DNA of 64,000 bases from a virus: the IMG/VR virus record IMGVR_UViG_3300023179_000017, positions 88,337 through 152,336 of that record; one strand, given 5' to 3'. Shown here in pieces: positions 16,801 to 23,516 of this stretch; position 1 is the stretch's first letter; each line of letters opens with the position of its first letter. The position numbers were made by a program, and so were the translations under genes. Below the pieces are notes generated by a model. It was not told the origin of the DNA and did not search any database. It saw only the letters and a program-made list of their open reading frames with translations.

Positions 16801-16893
16801 TTTGCGGACCAAGTCATTTTGGATGGCGCCAAAAAGATTTTGTCAAACAAAAACAAGAGGAATAAACTTAATACAAACAACGGGGAGAATTAA
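13816..16893 (+). CDS. Prohead protease precursor interrupted by an intein, with long C-terminal extension
   Basis: 1025 residues before splicing, 656 after. The N-extein (1-154) has the prohead-protease layout: NNVNGDYFP, HHINKDPKAAYGDV with candidate His100/101, then SGDYPDWSMGC with candidate nucleophile Ser152. The C-extein resumes with CRVPFDVCSICG and YCEHL, a probable zinc site (Cys524, 531, 534, 545, His547), and INTRPKFFDIS. A long tail contains EKHPMLAVALAAS and further hydrophobic segments. Residues 155-523 are the intein. Family assignment rests on motif order; the nucleophile is inferred. Confidence 0.75.
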   Translation: MDKLLLFRGKSENGIFTYVIDSERPFLEKTAAEYHPTIAAYINSAKKMPGKTQILLTALGAGEWWGNNVNGDYFPEAALAHEGDDYGYKTFVTTAKIYKHHINKDPKAAYGDVALSVYNPKYHRVELIVVIDNEKAPDIASRMESGDYPDWSMGCLLSGSKIRLADGRTKLVENIAVGDFVLNKFAKPGKVTELHPRPYAGEVFRFQFVNGASSWMTHEHPVLVYKKDQIKNGARIKEGSEFGLPEYLGADSVELGDYLCTPYDQTVLTPEYATKDLARVLGWYLAEGHVVRNKEKEPSGIQFSVHQDGSIFSEIETLCKALNSRNTPVISNHSSSPVGKIVSVYDDRIAKLCLQLAGSYSHNKVLDATVMQWDPEIQMQLLGTYLEGDGWQEQNPESKHYGSCYWSTCNETLAYQISQLLLRNGIVSRVGINNHQDTGFNHVDTREYVVEIRSNFANQFVGIAPKVIQTPEREKNSQKRIVHNGLLLVPVRSVERSYFEGAVFNFEVEGEHSYVADGIVTHNCRVPFDVCSICGNKAPTRQQYCEHLKYYMGKIHPDTGKMAYAINTRPKFFDISQVLIGADKIAKTLKKVAHASLPIKPVSSALLAEKMAVNKAAAITKEIPASEPPASQKELGEGIAAVKAQEPVLPRDVLDSLGKQDLSKVMSTLSFMGILPKPQEFQRVVLISIGKKQLADDLDSKNMCFDPMMTPDPKPVHEKILNISGDCFCPHIMKMMMPHMESRSYAAPHLSRRVIILSKTANKEVLPTFIKFAEDGERKPLGILPLMALIAGLYAAIGKKSPTEVVGTVDRVIEKHPMLAVALAASAPTIFNHVAGTNVMGQGANSIPVANPDTNDMAQRIEEQRQQPFLKVGSFFGPFSRRVFLGIPAVYMASGVLQKHKNANPHDQESRIRKFVRQYPDVVGMGLGIDALMSFRGKGTNQIFRGIKKGLDAASKPFAKTGTDKTAGPQDYISGSVIWPLAYGPAGLPARMIGGFADQVILDGAKKILSNKNKRNKLNTNNGEN
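14278..15384 (+). mobile_element. Intein with LAGLIDADG homing endonuclease, inserted in prohead protease
   Basis: 369 residues, precursor positions 155-523. Block A is CLLSGSKIRLADG with Cys1, block B is MTHEHPV (Thr217, His220), blocks C and E are the dodecapeptides LGWYLAEGH (about 281-289) and LLGTYLEGDG (about 381-390), and the end is HSYVADGIVTHN followed by Cys. Every residue needed for class 1 splicing is present, and both dodecapeptides keep an acidic residue, so the endonuclease may be active. Insertion is three residues after the presumed catalytic Ser. Confidence 0.95.
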
Positions 16894-16894
16894 A

Positions 16895-17515
16895 ATGCCT
16901 ACATTACAAGATATACTTGAAAAGGATTTAGGACTAGGTTCTGAACAGCCACAAACAGAAAAAGTGGCTTCTCAGGACGTTGCTGAAAGCGACGACATAG
17001 AGAAATTGGCGATGGAAATTGGGCTCATCAATGAAGAAGATGTAACCAACTCCGCGTCACAGGAGCAAACAACCGAACTTAAAAAGGAGGCAAAAATGTC
17101 ACTCGATAATCTGTACAGTGAACTGTTTCCTGGTGACGCAGACGTAGTCGGCGCCACTCAGGAAAAAGTTGCAAGCGAAGAAAACGAAATGGAAAAACAA
17201 GCTGCCGCTGTTGAAGAAGCAATTGGCGAATTAGCTTATGACCATTTTGAAAATTTAGTAGATGCCCATATTACAAAAATGGCTTCTGCTATTTGGGAAG
17301 AAATGCAAAAAGAAGCTGGTGCTGATCAAGCTATGGCCAGCAACGAAGTTTCCGACGGACAGGGAGTTGATACAACCCCAGAAGTTGAAGACTCTGTAAA
17401 AGAAACAAGCCCAGAAGGCGCTGTTGGTGAATACGAACAGAAAAAAGGACCTATGGGAGAATTGAAACAGGCTGCACTGAGAAAACAAATTCTCTTGTCG
17501 CAACTTGAAGGATAA
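16895..17515 (+). CDS. Acidic internal or scaffold-like protein rich in K-x-A motifs
   Basis: 206 residues beginning MPTLQDILEKDLGL; the ATG at 16895 follows GGGGAGAA. The protein is strongly acidic and helical. It carries EKVASQ, EKLAME, KKEAKM, EKVASE, EKQAAA, TKMASA, QKEAGA and KQAALR, that is, about one K-x-A every 25 residues. The composition and position between the protease and the capsid gene fit a scaffold or internal protein that is cut many times during maturation. This is inference; no homologue is recognised. Confidence 0.6.
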   Translation: MPTLQDILEKDLGLGSEQPQTEKVASQDVAESDDIEKLAMEIGLINEEDVTNSASQEQTTELKKEAKMSLDNLYSELFPGDADVVGATQEKVASEENEMEKQAAAVEEAIGELAYDHFENLVDAHITKMASAIWEEMQKEAGADQAMASNEVSDGQGVDTTPEVEDSVKETSPEGAVGEYEQKKGPMGELKQAALRKQILLSQLEG

Positions 17516-17527
17516 GGGGGAATACAA

Positions 17528-18124
17528 ATGACATACGAACAATTAAGCGCAGAAGATCAGGCATTGTTAGATACCCAATTTCCAGCAGAACTTGAAAAAG
17601 AAGCTGCTGCAGAATTGCAACAAGCTCAGGAGCTATACAGCATTGGTTTTGAAAAACTAGCTGTTGAAGCTGCTGATACCTTGGACAAATTGGCAGAAGA
17701 AAAAGAAGAAGAAGAAGAGAAAGAAGAAAAGCCAGAGCTTTCTGAAGAGCACAAGAAAGAAGCTGCTGCTAGAGCTTCTTTTATCGCCAGAGCTTATTGC
17801 GATGGTTTGATGAAGCTTGGACAGGAAAGACACGGAAACGAGCTTCATTATTTCATTCCCGCAATTGACGAAAAAATTGCTGGTTGGAAAGAATGGCCAC
17901 GACAAGCTTGGGAATCTACTAAAGGTATGGCTTCCAAAGGCGTCGGCAAAGCTAAAGAGCTTGGCGGAAAGCTAAAAGATAAAACTAAAGGGCACGGCGA
18001 AAAAGCAAAAGAAATGGTTGAGAAACATCCTCACCGTTACGCTGCTGGTGCTTTTACTGGTGGTGCACTTGTTGGATCATACGCACACCACAAAATGACT
18101 AAGAAAAAAGATAAGAAGAAGTAG
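17528..18124 (+). CDS. Charged coiled protein with C-terminal membrane-like segment
   Basis: 198 residues. An Ala/Glu/Lys-rich helical region with a long run of alternating E and K near residues 58-70 is followed by KGVGKAKELGGKLKDKTKG. The C-terminus EKHPHRYAAGAFTGGALVGSY has the (E/Q)-K-H-P plus Gly-rich hydrophobic pattern of ElaB/YqjD/DUF883-type tails. The gene follows AAGGGGGAA and ends before an intrinsic terminator. Likely a virion or membrane-contact protein; function unknown. Confidence 0.6.
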   Translation: MTYEQLSAEDQALLDTQFPAELEKEAAAELQQAQELYSIGFEKLAVEAADTLDKLAEEKEEEEEKEEKPELSEEHKKEAAARASFIARAYCDGLMKLGQERHGNELHYFIPAIDEKIAGWKEWPRQAWESTKGMASKGVGKAKELGGKLKDKTKGHGEKAKEMVEKHPHRYAAGAFTGGALVGSYAHHKMTKKKDKKK

Positions 18125-18133
18125 TTCTATTTT

Positions 18134-18167
18134 TAAAGGGACGGGTTTAACGATCCGTCCCTTTTAA
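18134..18167 (+). terminator. Intrinsic terminator
   Basis: The stem AAAGGGACGG / CCGTCCCTTT with loop GTTTAACGAT is followed by TTAAAAA. It lies 10 bp after the stop of 17528..18124 and 21 bp before the next ATG, so it probably sets relative expression inside the late operon. Confidence 0.65.
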
Positions 18168-18188
18168 AAATACTCTCCGAGGTTACCT

Positions 18189-18530
18189 ATGACAAAAGAA
18201 GCAAAACAATCATTCTTGGGGTGTCTAAACAGCGCCGAAATCGATGCCTCTGGCAGATTGCAAGTTGAAAAAAGCGCTGGCGTTTTTGGGACTTCGATTT
18301 TGGGTGATACCGCGAAAAAAACTGTTGCTGGCGTGGCTAACCTTGGAAAAAGCCTTTCTAATAAATCTTCTGGTTGGGCCAATTCTAGCGGAGTTAAACG
18401 TGTTGTTGGCAACGCAGGTAAAACCGTAGGTGGCTTTGTACAACGAAACCCTGGGGAAACTTTAGCGGGTGCCGGACTGCTTGGTGCCTACCAGCTAGGA
18501 AAAAGAAGCGGGGAGAGCAAAAGACGATGA
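18189..18530 (+). CDS. Gly-rich small virion-module protein
   Basis: 113 residues. Near the N-terminus is SFLGCLNSAEI, with some likeness to the GF-x-K-x-A tags of later genes. Gly/Ser-rich segments follow, and the C-terminus has VQRNPGETLAGAGLLGAY, again the R/K-N/H-P plus hydrophobic motif. Its stop overlaps the next start by ATGA. Confidence 0.55.
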   Translation: MTKEAKQSFLGCLNSAEIDASGRLQVEKSAGVFGTSILGDTAKKTVAGVANLGKSLSNKSSGWANSSGVKRVVGNAGKTVGGFVQRNPGETLAGAGLLGAYQLGKRSGESKRR

Positions 18531-18991
18531 GAAACTTAGAACAACTTTTAGCTGATGCAGATGCTATTATTGAAAAAAGAGCTTCTGTAAATCAGCCAGA
18601 AACACAAAACACAGAAACCGATGAAGATATTGCTAAATTAGCAAACTATCTCTTGGCTGGCGAAGAAAAGACAACCGAGTCACAAGAAGAAACGATTTTT
18701 GAAAAAGCCGCTCACGCAGTAGCTATTGTTGAAACGATTCAGAACATTGAACAGATTAAAAAGCTTGCTGAGTTTGAAAAGCGTGCTTTAGAAGCAGGGC
18801 ACCCACAAGAAGAGGTGGATGCTTATATTGATAAACTAGCTTTAACGATACCCACTAAATATGTGGCCGGATTAACAGCGTTGGGCGGGGCCGGGGCACT
18901 TGGCGCACACGCAGGTAAAAAACGCGGATATAACAAAGCCTTAAAAGACATCAATACTGCGCTTGAGGCTTATGAAAGTCAGCCCGAATGA
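18527..18991 (+). CDS. Small virion-module protein with K-x-A motifs
   Basis: 154 residues. The N-terminal half is acidic and helical with EKRASV, AKLANY and EKAAHA. The C-terminal part has a hydrophobic Gly-rich segment (YVAGLTALGGAGALGAHAGK). It overlaps both neighbours by 4 bp. Function unknown; composition matches the other probable head-interior proteins. Confidence 0.55.
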   Translation: MRNLEQLLADADAIIEKRASVNQPETQNTETDEDIAKLANYLLAGEEKTTESQEETIFEKAAHAVAIVETIQNIEQIKKLAEFEKRALEAGHPQEEVDAYIDKLALTIPTKYVAGLTALGGAGALGAHAGKKRGYNKALKDINTALEAYESQPE

Positions 18992-19464
18992 CAGAGTTTT
19001 TTTTAAATGGGTTTATTAAACAGGCGGCTAAGTATAGCCCCACCCATTTAGATTTTAAATCTATGTCTAAGCGTCTACGAGCTGGATATAGAAAACAAAC
19101 GGGCGGGGTGTCTGGATTAGGTGGGATGTTGATGATGTTGCCTGCAGAGCTTGCGGCTAAAGTGGTTGGCAAAAAAGCAAGGTTAGCTAGAGCCGTACGA
19201 CGAGCTAATACGGCAGCGCTGGCGGCAGACACAGCTCTTGGAAAATATCCCCACAAATTTATGTCCAAGATGCCGTTTGGAAAAGAGTTGTTTGTTCAAA
19301 AAGATATGCTGCCGATGGGAAAGGGCATTCATAAAGAAGTGAAGCGCACTTCTGTTTTAGCACCAGCAAGTAAGTTAACGTCAGTCGCTTCTCCCGTTAT
19401 TGTTGGAATAACGCTGGATAAGCAGATGAGAAAACTAAAAAGAAAACCTGAGCAAAATGGATAA
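18988..19464 (+). CDS. GF-x-K-x-A tagged small protein
   Basis: 158 residues starting MTEFFLNGFIKQAAKYS, so the tag FFLNGFIKQA sits at residues 4-13. The rest is basic with hydrophobic segments (GGMLMMLPAELAAKVV). ATGA overlap with the upstream gene and 8-bp overlap with the downstream gene. The tag is shared with at least eight other proteins of the module. The protein's own function is unknown. Confidence 0.55.
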   Translation: MTEFFLNGFIKQAAKYSPTHLDFKSMSKRLRAGYRKQTGGVSGLGGMLMMLPAELAAKVVGKKARLARAVRRANTAALAADTALGKYPHKFMSKMPFGKELFVQKDMLPMGKGIHKEVKRTSVLAPASKLTSVASPVIVGITLDKQMRKLKRKPEQNG

Positions 19465-19774
19465 CCAGCTAAGAAAACTAGCCGCTGAGAAAATGCTTCA
19501 GCTTCATAAGACGAATAAGGAGCATGAAAAGCGGGCACACGCGCTTCGTTTGATTTACAAACAAGCGGAACTTGGCTTTGGCGAAGTCCCTCGCTCATAT
19601 CGGGAGCTACAAGAAAAGGTAGCATCTCTCTTAAATCAAGACCTAAACGTAGTGGAAAAAGCCCTGGAACTGACCGGTGGTAACATGAAGCTTGGAGAAC
19701 TTGCACAGCAAGACTTCTCCGTTAGCGCAGATGCCACAGAGCAATTTCAGGCAGCCATAATTGGCGAACTGTAA
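19457..19774 (+). CDS. Hypothetical helical protein upstream of decoration and capsid genes
   Basis: 105 residues beginning MDNQLRKLAAEKMLQLHK, helical and charged, with EKRAHA and EKVASL. It lies just upstream of the decoration protein, where scaffold-like or assembly genes often occur in phages. No family is recognised. Confidence 0.55.
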   Translation: MDNQLRKLAAEKMLQLHKTNKEHEKRAHALRLIYKQAELGFGEVPRSYRELQEKVASLLNQDLNVVEKALELTGGNMKLGELAQQDFSVSADATEQFQAAIIGEL

Positions 19775-19789
19775 CATAGGAGAAAAACA

Positions 19790-20269
19790 ATGACTGGTAT
19801 TTCAGAAATCAGAACAGTTCCAGTCGGCGAAGACCTGACTAGCGAAAGCCTTGCGCTGTCTGTCGTGCGTGGGATGGAAAGAGCCCACCGCGTAGACCAC
19901 AAAGCCCATGCTGGTTTGAGCTTAGCCGCTGGGGAATGGGGAGTATTGGGTAACGATGGTACGGTATCACGTCCTGGCACTTCTTCCGTCGCTAACACTT
20001 ATTTGTGCCTTGCAGGTACAGATCGTTTCGACGCAAAAGCAACTGGGAATGTAACTCTTGCAGTTAGCTCTCCTCTAGTTGTTAAGTCAAACAAGTATCA
20101 TGTCGGCGGCTCGTACGCTGCTGGTACTTTGTTAACCGTAAAAGATCTCGGCGGCGGCGAAGCTAGTGTTTCACCTGCTGCTGACGGCGATCATGTGGTG
20201 GCAATGGTGGTCAGTGTTGGATCAGGATACCTGGTCTATCAAGTGGTCCCCACACCATTTAAGAAATAA
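19790..20269 (+). CDS. Probable capsid decoration protein
   Basis: 159 residues with no lysine-rich tag, mainly beta by composition: FDAKATGNVTLAVSSPLVV, GGSYAAGTLLTVKDLGGGEA and SPAADGDHVVAMVVS. This beta-rich plan and the position immediately before the major capsid gene are typical of head decoration or stabilisation proteins. A TAGGAGAAAAA ribosome site precedes it. Assignment rests on context and composition. Confidence 0.65.
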   Translation: MTGISEIRTVPVGEDLTSESLALSVVRGMERAHRVDHKAHAGLSLAAGEWGVLGNDGTVSRPGTSSVANTYLCLAGTDRFDAKATGNVTLAVSSPLVVKSNKYHVGGSYAAGTLLTVKDLGGGEASVSPAADGDHVVAMVVSVGSGYLVYQVVPTPFKK

Positions 20270-20280
20270 GGGAGGCGACC

Positions 20281-21192
20281 ATGAACGAACTAGACGCAAC
20301 CACGTTTAACAATCTCTTTATCGAGAGATTGGATACTACCGAAGGGCTGCAAAAAACTGCAGCCGCTGGTGCGGCATTCGTCCGAGCCAAAATCCGTGAA
20401 ATCGGATTTGCTCGACGAGTTCTTCCACCTGAATCTGTAACCCGCGCCGATACGACACGATCCACCGATCACGATACGTTGATCAAGATCGTAGACATCG
20501 AGCACGACTCTAAAGCAATGGCTGTGAACTTCGCATCCGAAGCTGATGAGCGATATATCCAAGGCAAGCGCTATGCTCTTCCTTTCTTCAAGGTTGAATC
20601 CGAGAAGTTTGTGAAAAGCGAAGGCGAACTTCTTGCTTATGATTATCCAATCACTAAGGTCATCGAAGAAAACAGCATCAAAGATATTCAACGCGTTGAA
20701 GACGAAAAATTCGTTGAATATGCTGAAGCTGCTGTCACCATCACCGGAAAACGGTTGGTGTCTGCTGCTACTGCTGTAGACAGAAAAGCGCTAACCTCGC
20801 TTTTCAAAATGATCGATTACGATCAGTTGGTGTCTGCTACTGTTCTTATGAACACTGTAGACTTCGACGACTACATGGTTCAGCCAGCAACTGAAGTCGG
20901 TTCTCCGCTAGCTTCGGAAGTCACTGTAAATGGATACAAATATCCTACAGTGATGAAACGAAAGCTCGTGGTTACCAACAAGCACGATATCGTACTTCCC
21001 GGACATATCTGGGGATTCACAGATCCTGCTTACCTTGGTAACTTCTTCATCTTGAACGATGTAAAGTTCTGGATTAAGAAAGAAGCTGACTTGGTAATCT
21101 GGAAGACATGGGAATATGTTGCTGAAGGTTTCGGTAACATTAAGGCAATGGCAAAGTTAGAACTTGCTGTTCCAAGCCCAATTCCAGATTAA
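20281..21192 (+). CDS. Major capsid protein
   Basis: 303 residues, HK97-fold candidate. Soluble, with alternating strand and helix segments, and preceded by a strong AGGGAGG ribosome site. The N-terminus contains EGLQKTAAAGAAF, a K-T-A motif at residues 25-27 that could be the cleavage site removing an N-terminal delta segment. Position after the protease and decoration genes and before the connector genes fits. The C-terminal LELAVPSPIPD is plausible for a capsid end. No single motif proves it. Confidence 0.75.
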   Translation: MNELDATTFNNLFIERLDTTEGLQKTAAAGAAFVRAKIREIGFARRVLPPESVTRADTTRSTDHDTLIKIVDIEHDSKAMAVNFASEADERYIQGKRYALPFFKVESEKFVKSEGELLAYDYPITKVIEENSIKDIQRVEDEKFVEYAEAAVTITGKRLVSAATAVDRKALTSLFKMIDYDQLVSATVLMNTVDFDDYMVQPATEVGSPLASEVTVNGYKYPTVMKRKLVVTNKHDIVLPGHIWGFTDPAYLGNFFILNDVKFWIKKEADLVIWKTWEYVAEGFGNIKAMAKLELAVPSPIPD

Positions 21193-21205
21193 GTGAATTG
21201 TTGGG

Positions 21206-21231
21206 TGGGTACTCCCTCTGGGGGTACTCAC
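21206..21231 (+). terminator. Hairpin after the capsid gene
   Basis: The stem GGTGGGTAC / GTACTCACC with one G-T pair follows the capsid stop by about 14 bp. No T-tract follows, so it may stabilise the capsid message rather than terminate. Function inferred. Confidence 0.45.
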
Positions 21232-21256
21232 CCGGCTTTAATTGAGGAGAACACAA

Positions 21257-21772
21257 ATGGAAAAATACAGAATTATCAATACCACCGTTAAGCCAGTTCG
21301 ATTAGATGCGAATGGAAAAGACACTAGAAAAACCATTGAGCGTGTAGGACACGGAGTTCAGTGGCGAGACGAACAAGATAGGGTCATCAATCTTCAAGCC
21401 AACAAACAGTATTTCGTAAATAGAATTGACGGCGGGCTTTTAGGGCTTGCTAGAGCAGGTTTGATTAAAATTGAAAAGGTAGATGACGTCACAGACGTTT
21501 TAAGTGAGCATGTCTACCAACCAAAGACCGTCGTGGCACAAGCGACTGCCAAAAAAGCCACAGCTGTTCAAATGGGTTTAGATGACCACGCTGAAGCAAG
21601 CGGAAAAGAGTACGAAGGCGCAGTCAACCCGGACGGAGATCCTAACTTCTTAGTCACCGCTCACAGAGATAAGTCGAAGAGAGTAAGGAGACAAAGAAAT
21701 GCCGACACCACAGGAACAGAGATCTCAGGAAAGGCTGAACAAAGCGAAGAAGTATCTGCGACTCTTTCTTAG
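21257..21772 (+). CDS. Hypothetical post-capsid protein
   Basis: 171 residues. The ATG at 21257 follows TTGAGGAGAA and is preferred to an upstream in-frame codon. The first 80 residues (YRIINTTVKPVRLDANGKD and GLLGLARAGLIKIEKVDD) look like a small beta domain; the C-terminal 90 are charged and probably flexible. It overlaps the next gene by 74 bp in another frame, which is unusually long here. Confidence 0.6.
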   Translation: MEKYRIINTTVKPVRLDANGKDTRKTIERVGHGVQWRDEQDRVINLQANKQYFVNRIDGGLLGLARAGLIKIEKVDDVTDVLSEHVYQPKTVVAQATAKKATAVQMGLDDHAEASGKEYEGAVNPDGDPNFLVTAHRDKSKRVRRQRNADTTGTEISGKAEQSEEVSATLS

Positions 21773-22172
21773 AGATACCCCAGAATTAAATAGGCTAATT
21801 GGAAAGCAAGAGTCGGATGACGACTTGTTGCAGTTTGCTATTGAGATGGCGATAGACGATTGGAACACCACTGTTCCAGTTATCGGCAACACTAGCATCT
21901 GCAACTTTCCAAGCCTGTATCTTTTAATGACGGCTGCCACAATCCAAGTCCTTAAAATGCAGGGGTTGTATCAGGCTCGAAACGAACTTAATTACAATAG
22001 TGGCGGCTCTAGCTTTATTCGTTCCAACAAAACAAACTACTATCAGTCTTGGATGCTTAACTTTGCCAACGAGTATGAGCTAAAGAAAAGAAACTTAAAA
22101 ATTTACCAGAACGTAATGCGCGGTTGGGGAGGCATTGCTTCGGAATATGACAGGATTGGGTATAGCTGGTGA
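21699..22172 (+). CDS. Probable head-tail connector protein
   Basis: 157 residues beginning MPTPQEQRSQERLNKAKKYL behind a strong AAGGAGAC site, so the start is convincing despite the 74-bp overlap. The pattern LLQFAIEMAIDDWN and PSLYLLMTAATIQVLKMQGL is typical of small helical adaptors that follow capsid genes. Assignment by position and helix pattern. Confidence 0.5.
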   Translation: MPTPQEQRSQERLNKAKKYLRLFLRDTPELNRLIGKQESDDDLLQFAIEMAIDDWNTTVPVIGNTSICNFPSLYLLMTAATIQVLKMQGLYQARNELNYNSGGSSFIRSNKTNYYQSWMLNFANEYELKKRNLKIYQNVMRGWGGIASEYDRIGYSW

Positions 22173-23038
22173 GCTGCGGTACTTTACAGAATATTAGCTT
22201 TTCTGATTTAAAGACGGCGGTTCTAAGCACAGGGCCTATCTCTCGAATCCTTGTTAAGTGGGATATTGCACCCACCACTCAAAACCTAAATAACCTTTTA
22301 TTTCATGTATATCGTGGTGAGAGCCCAAACGAGCTTACTCAGATATCAGAAAAGCCTATTCCGGCAAATGGACTTCGAGAGTTTGTAGACTACACCGGAA
22401 AGCTAAAGAACTTTGAGAAGGTTTATTACTATCAAGTAAAAGCCCATGAAATCATAGACGGGGTAACGGTTCAGACTTTTCCTTCTCCTGTAGAGTCGAT
22501 GGAGGGGAATCCAGACTTAGTGGCTATGTACATTATTGAGGAGCATCTATTTGCTTTTCAAAAAGTATTTGGAACCCCTATTATTATTTTTAAAAAGATG
22601 CGAGAAGGCGACTCTTGCCCAGTGTGCTGGGACCCTGTTTTAAAGCGGGTGACTAAAAGTAATTGCAAGACCTGTCACGGAACAGGTTTTGTGCAGGGGT
22701 ACTACGCCCCTCTTGAGGGATGGGCCGATTTAAATCCAGACCCTAAGCTTTACCAGATAGCTGATTGGGGCCAGAAACAGCCCAGCCAAACAGATATGCA
22801 GTTTACGAACTATCCGCTGCTTGGCGTCGGGGATGTGGTGGTCGAGCTAAAGCAGAATAGGTACTGGAGAATAGTAAACGTAAGGAACACTGAAAAGAAT
22901 AGGACCACGATTCTTCAGGTTGCTCGCCTTGATGAGATTAATAGATCCGATGTGGAGTTAAGCCTTAATATACCAGACGAGATGCGTATGAGGCTTTTAA
23001 ACGAATTAGATGCTAGAGAAAAGACGCCGGAGTTCTAA
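22169..23038 (+). CDS. Neck/connector protein with zinc-finger-like motif
   Basis: 289 residues with a GTG start overlapping the previous stop. An N-terminal fibronectin-like beta domain (residues about 20-110) is followed by a Cys cluster: CPVCWDP, 14 residues, then CKTCHGTGF, which likely binds zinc. The C-terminal half is beta-rich. Zinc-containing neck proteins in this position occur in other contractile-tail phages. Good coding quality; exact role inferred. Confidence 0.6.
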   Translation: MSCGTLQNISFSDLKTAVLSTGPISRILVKWDIAPTTQNLNNLLFHVYRGESPNELTQISEKPIPANGLREFVDYTGKLKNFEKVYYYQVKAHEIIDGVTVQTFPSPVESMEGNPDLVAMYIIEEHLFAFQKVFGTPIIIFKKMREGDSCPVCWDPVLKRVTKSNCKTCHGTGFVQGYYAPLEGWADLNPDPKLYQIADWGQKQPSQTDMQFTNYPLLGVGDVVVELKQNRYWRIVNVRNTEKNRTTILQVARLDEINRSDVELSLNIPDEMRMRLLNELDAREKTPEF

Positions 23039-23385
23039 TGAACAAATTAGCCGAACCATCATTAAACGCACAGCTGCCGGAAACCCACGAAGATATTCAA
23101 CAAATGTATAGCTCTACAAAAAATACGCCTAAGAGTGATGGGTATTTCTGGGATGGGTTTAACAAAGCTGCGGCGGCCCGCGTTAATTTAGGAATGAAGT
23201 CTTTACGTTCTTATGGGGGTGCTCCTGGGCTAAAACCCACATCCGGGGTAGCCACAGCCGCTGCCTTTAAACCCAATCAACTACCTCTTCCAAAGCCGGT
23301 GGCGGCCAACAGAAACTTAGATGCGGCGGTTTTAAAACCACAGGCAAAGCATCAGGTTCATCACACCGGAAGGCTAAACATATGA
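23038..23385 (+). CDS. GF-x-K-x-A tagged small protein (internal tag)
   Basis: 115 residues. The tag YFWDGFNKAAAAR is internal at residues 36-47, after an acidic segment. The remainder is Pro/Ala-rich and probably disordered. TAATG coupling to the connector gene upstream. If the tag marks a cleavage site, the product would be split into an N-terminal and a C-terminal part. Confidence 0.55.
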   Translation: MNKLAEPSLNAQLPETHEDIQQMYSSTKNTPKSDGYFWDGFNKAAAARVNLGMKSLRSYGGAPGLKPTSGVATAAAFKPNQLPLPKPVAANRNLDAAVLKPQAKHQVHHTGRLNI

Positions 23386-23516
23386 AAAAGAAGAAACTAG
23401 TCTTGCCGGGTCAAAAAACGGTCAAAACCTTGAAAGAAGCCTTCGAGGATATTAAACAAACTTTGGGTACCCTACACGTACAAACCCGTGATAATCTCAA
23501 GAGAAAACACAGATGA
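23382..23516 (+). CDS. 44-residue basic mini-protein
   Basis: MKKKKLVLPGQ start, helical middle (LKEAFEDIKQTLGTL), basic end (KRKHR). It overlaps the upstream gene by 4 bp and the downstream gene by ATGA, which supports real translation despite its size. Function unknown; by position it may be a small connector or tail-assembly accessory. Confidence 0.5.
   Translation: MKKKKLVLPGQKTVKTLKEAFEDIKQTLGTLHVQTRDNLKRKHR

Noticed and set aside
18189-18530. Counting SFLGCLNSAEI as a tenth GF-x-K-x-A tag
   Set aside because: It lacks the second Phe and the Lys, so it was left out of the tag set.
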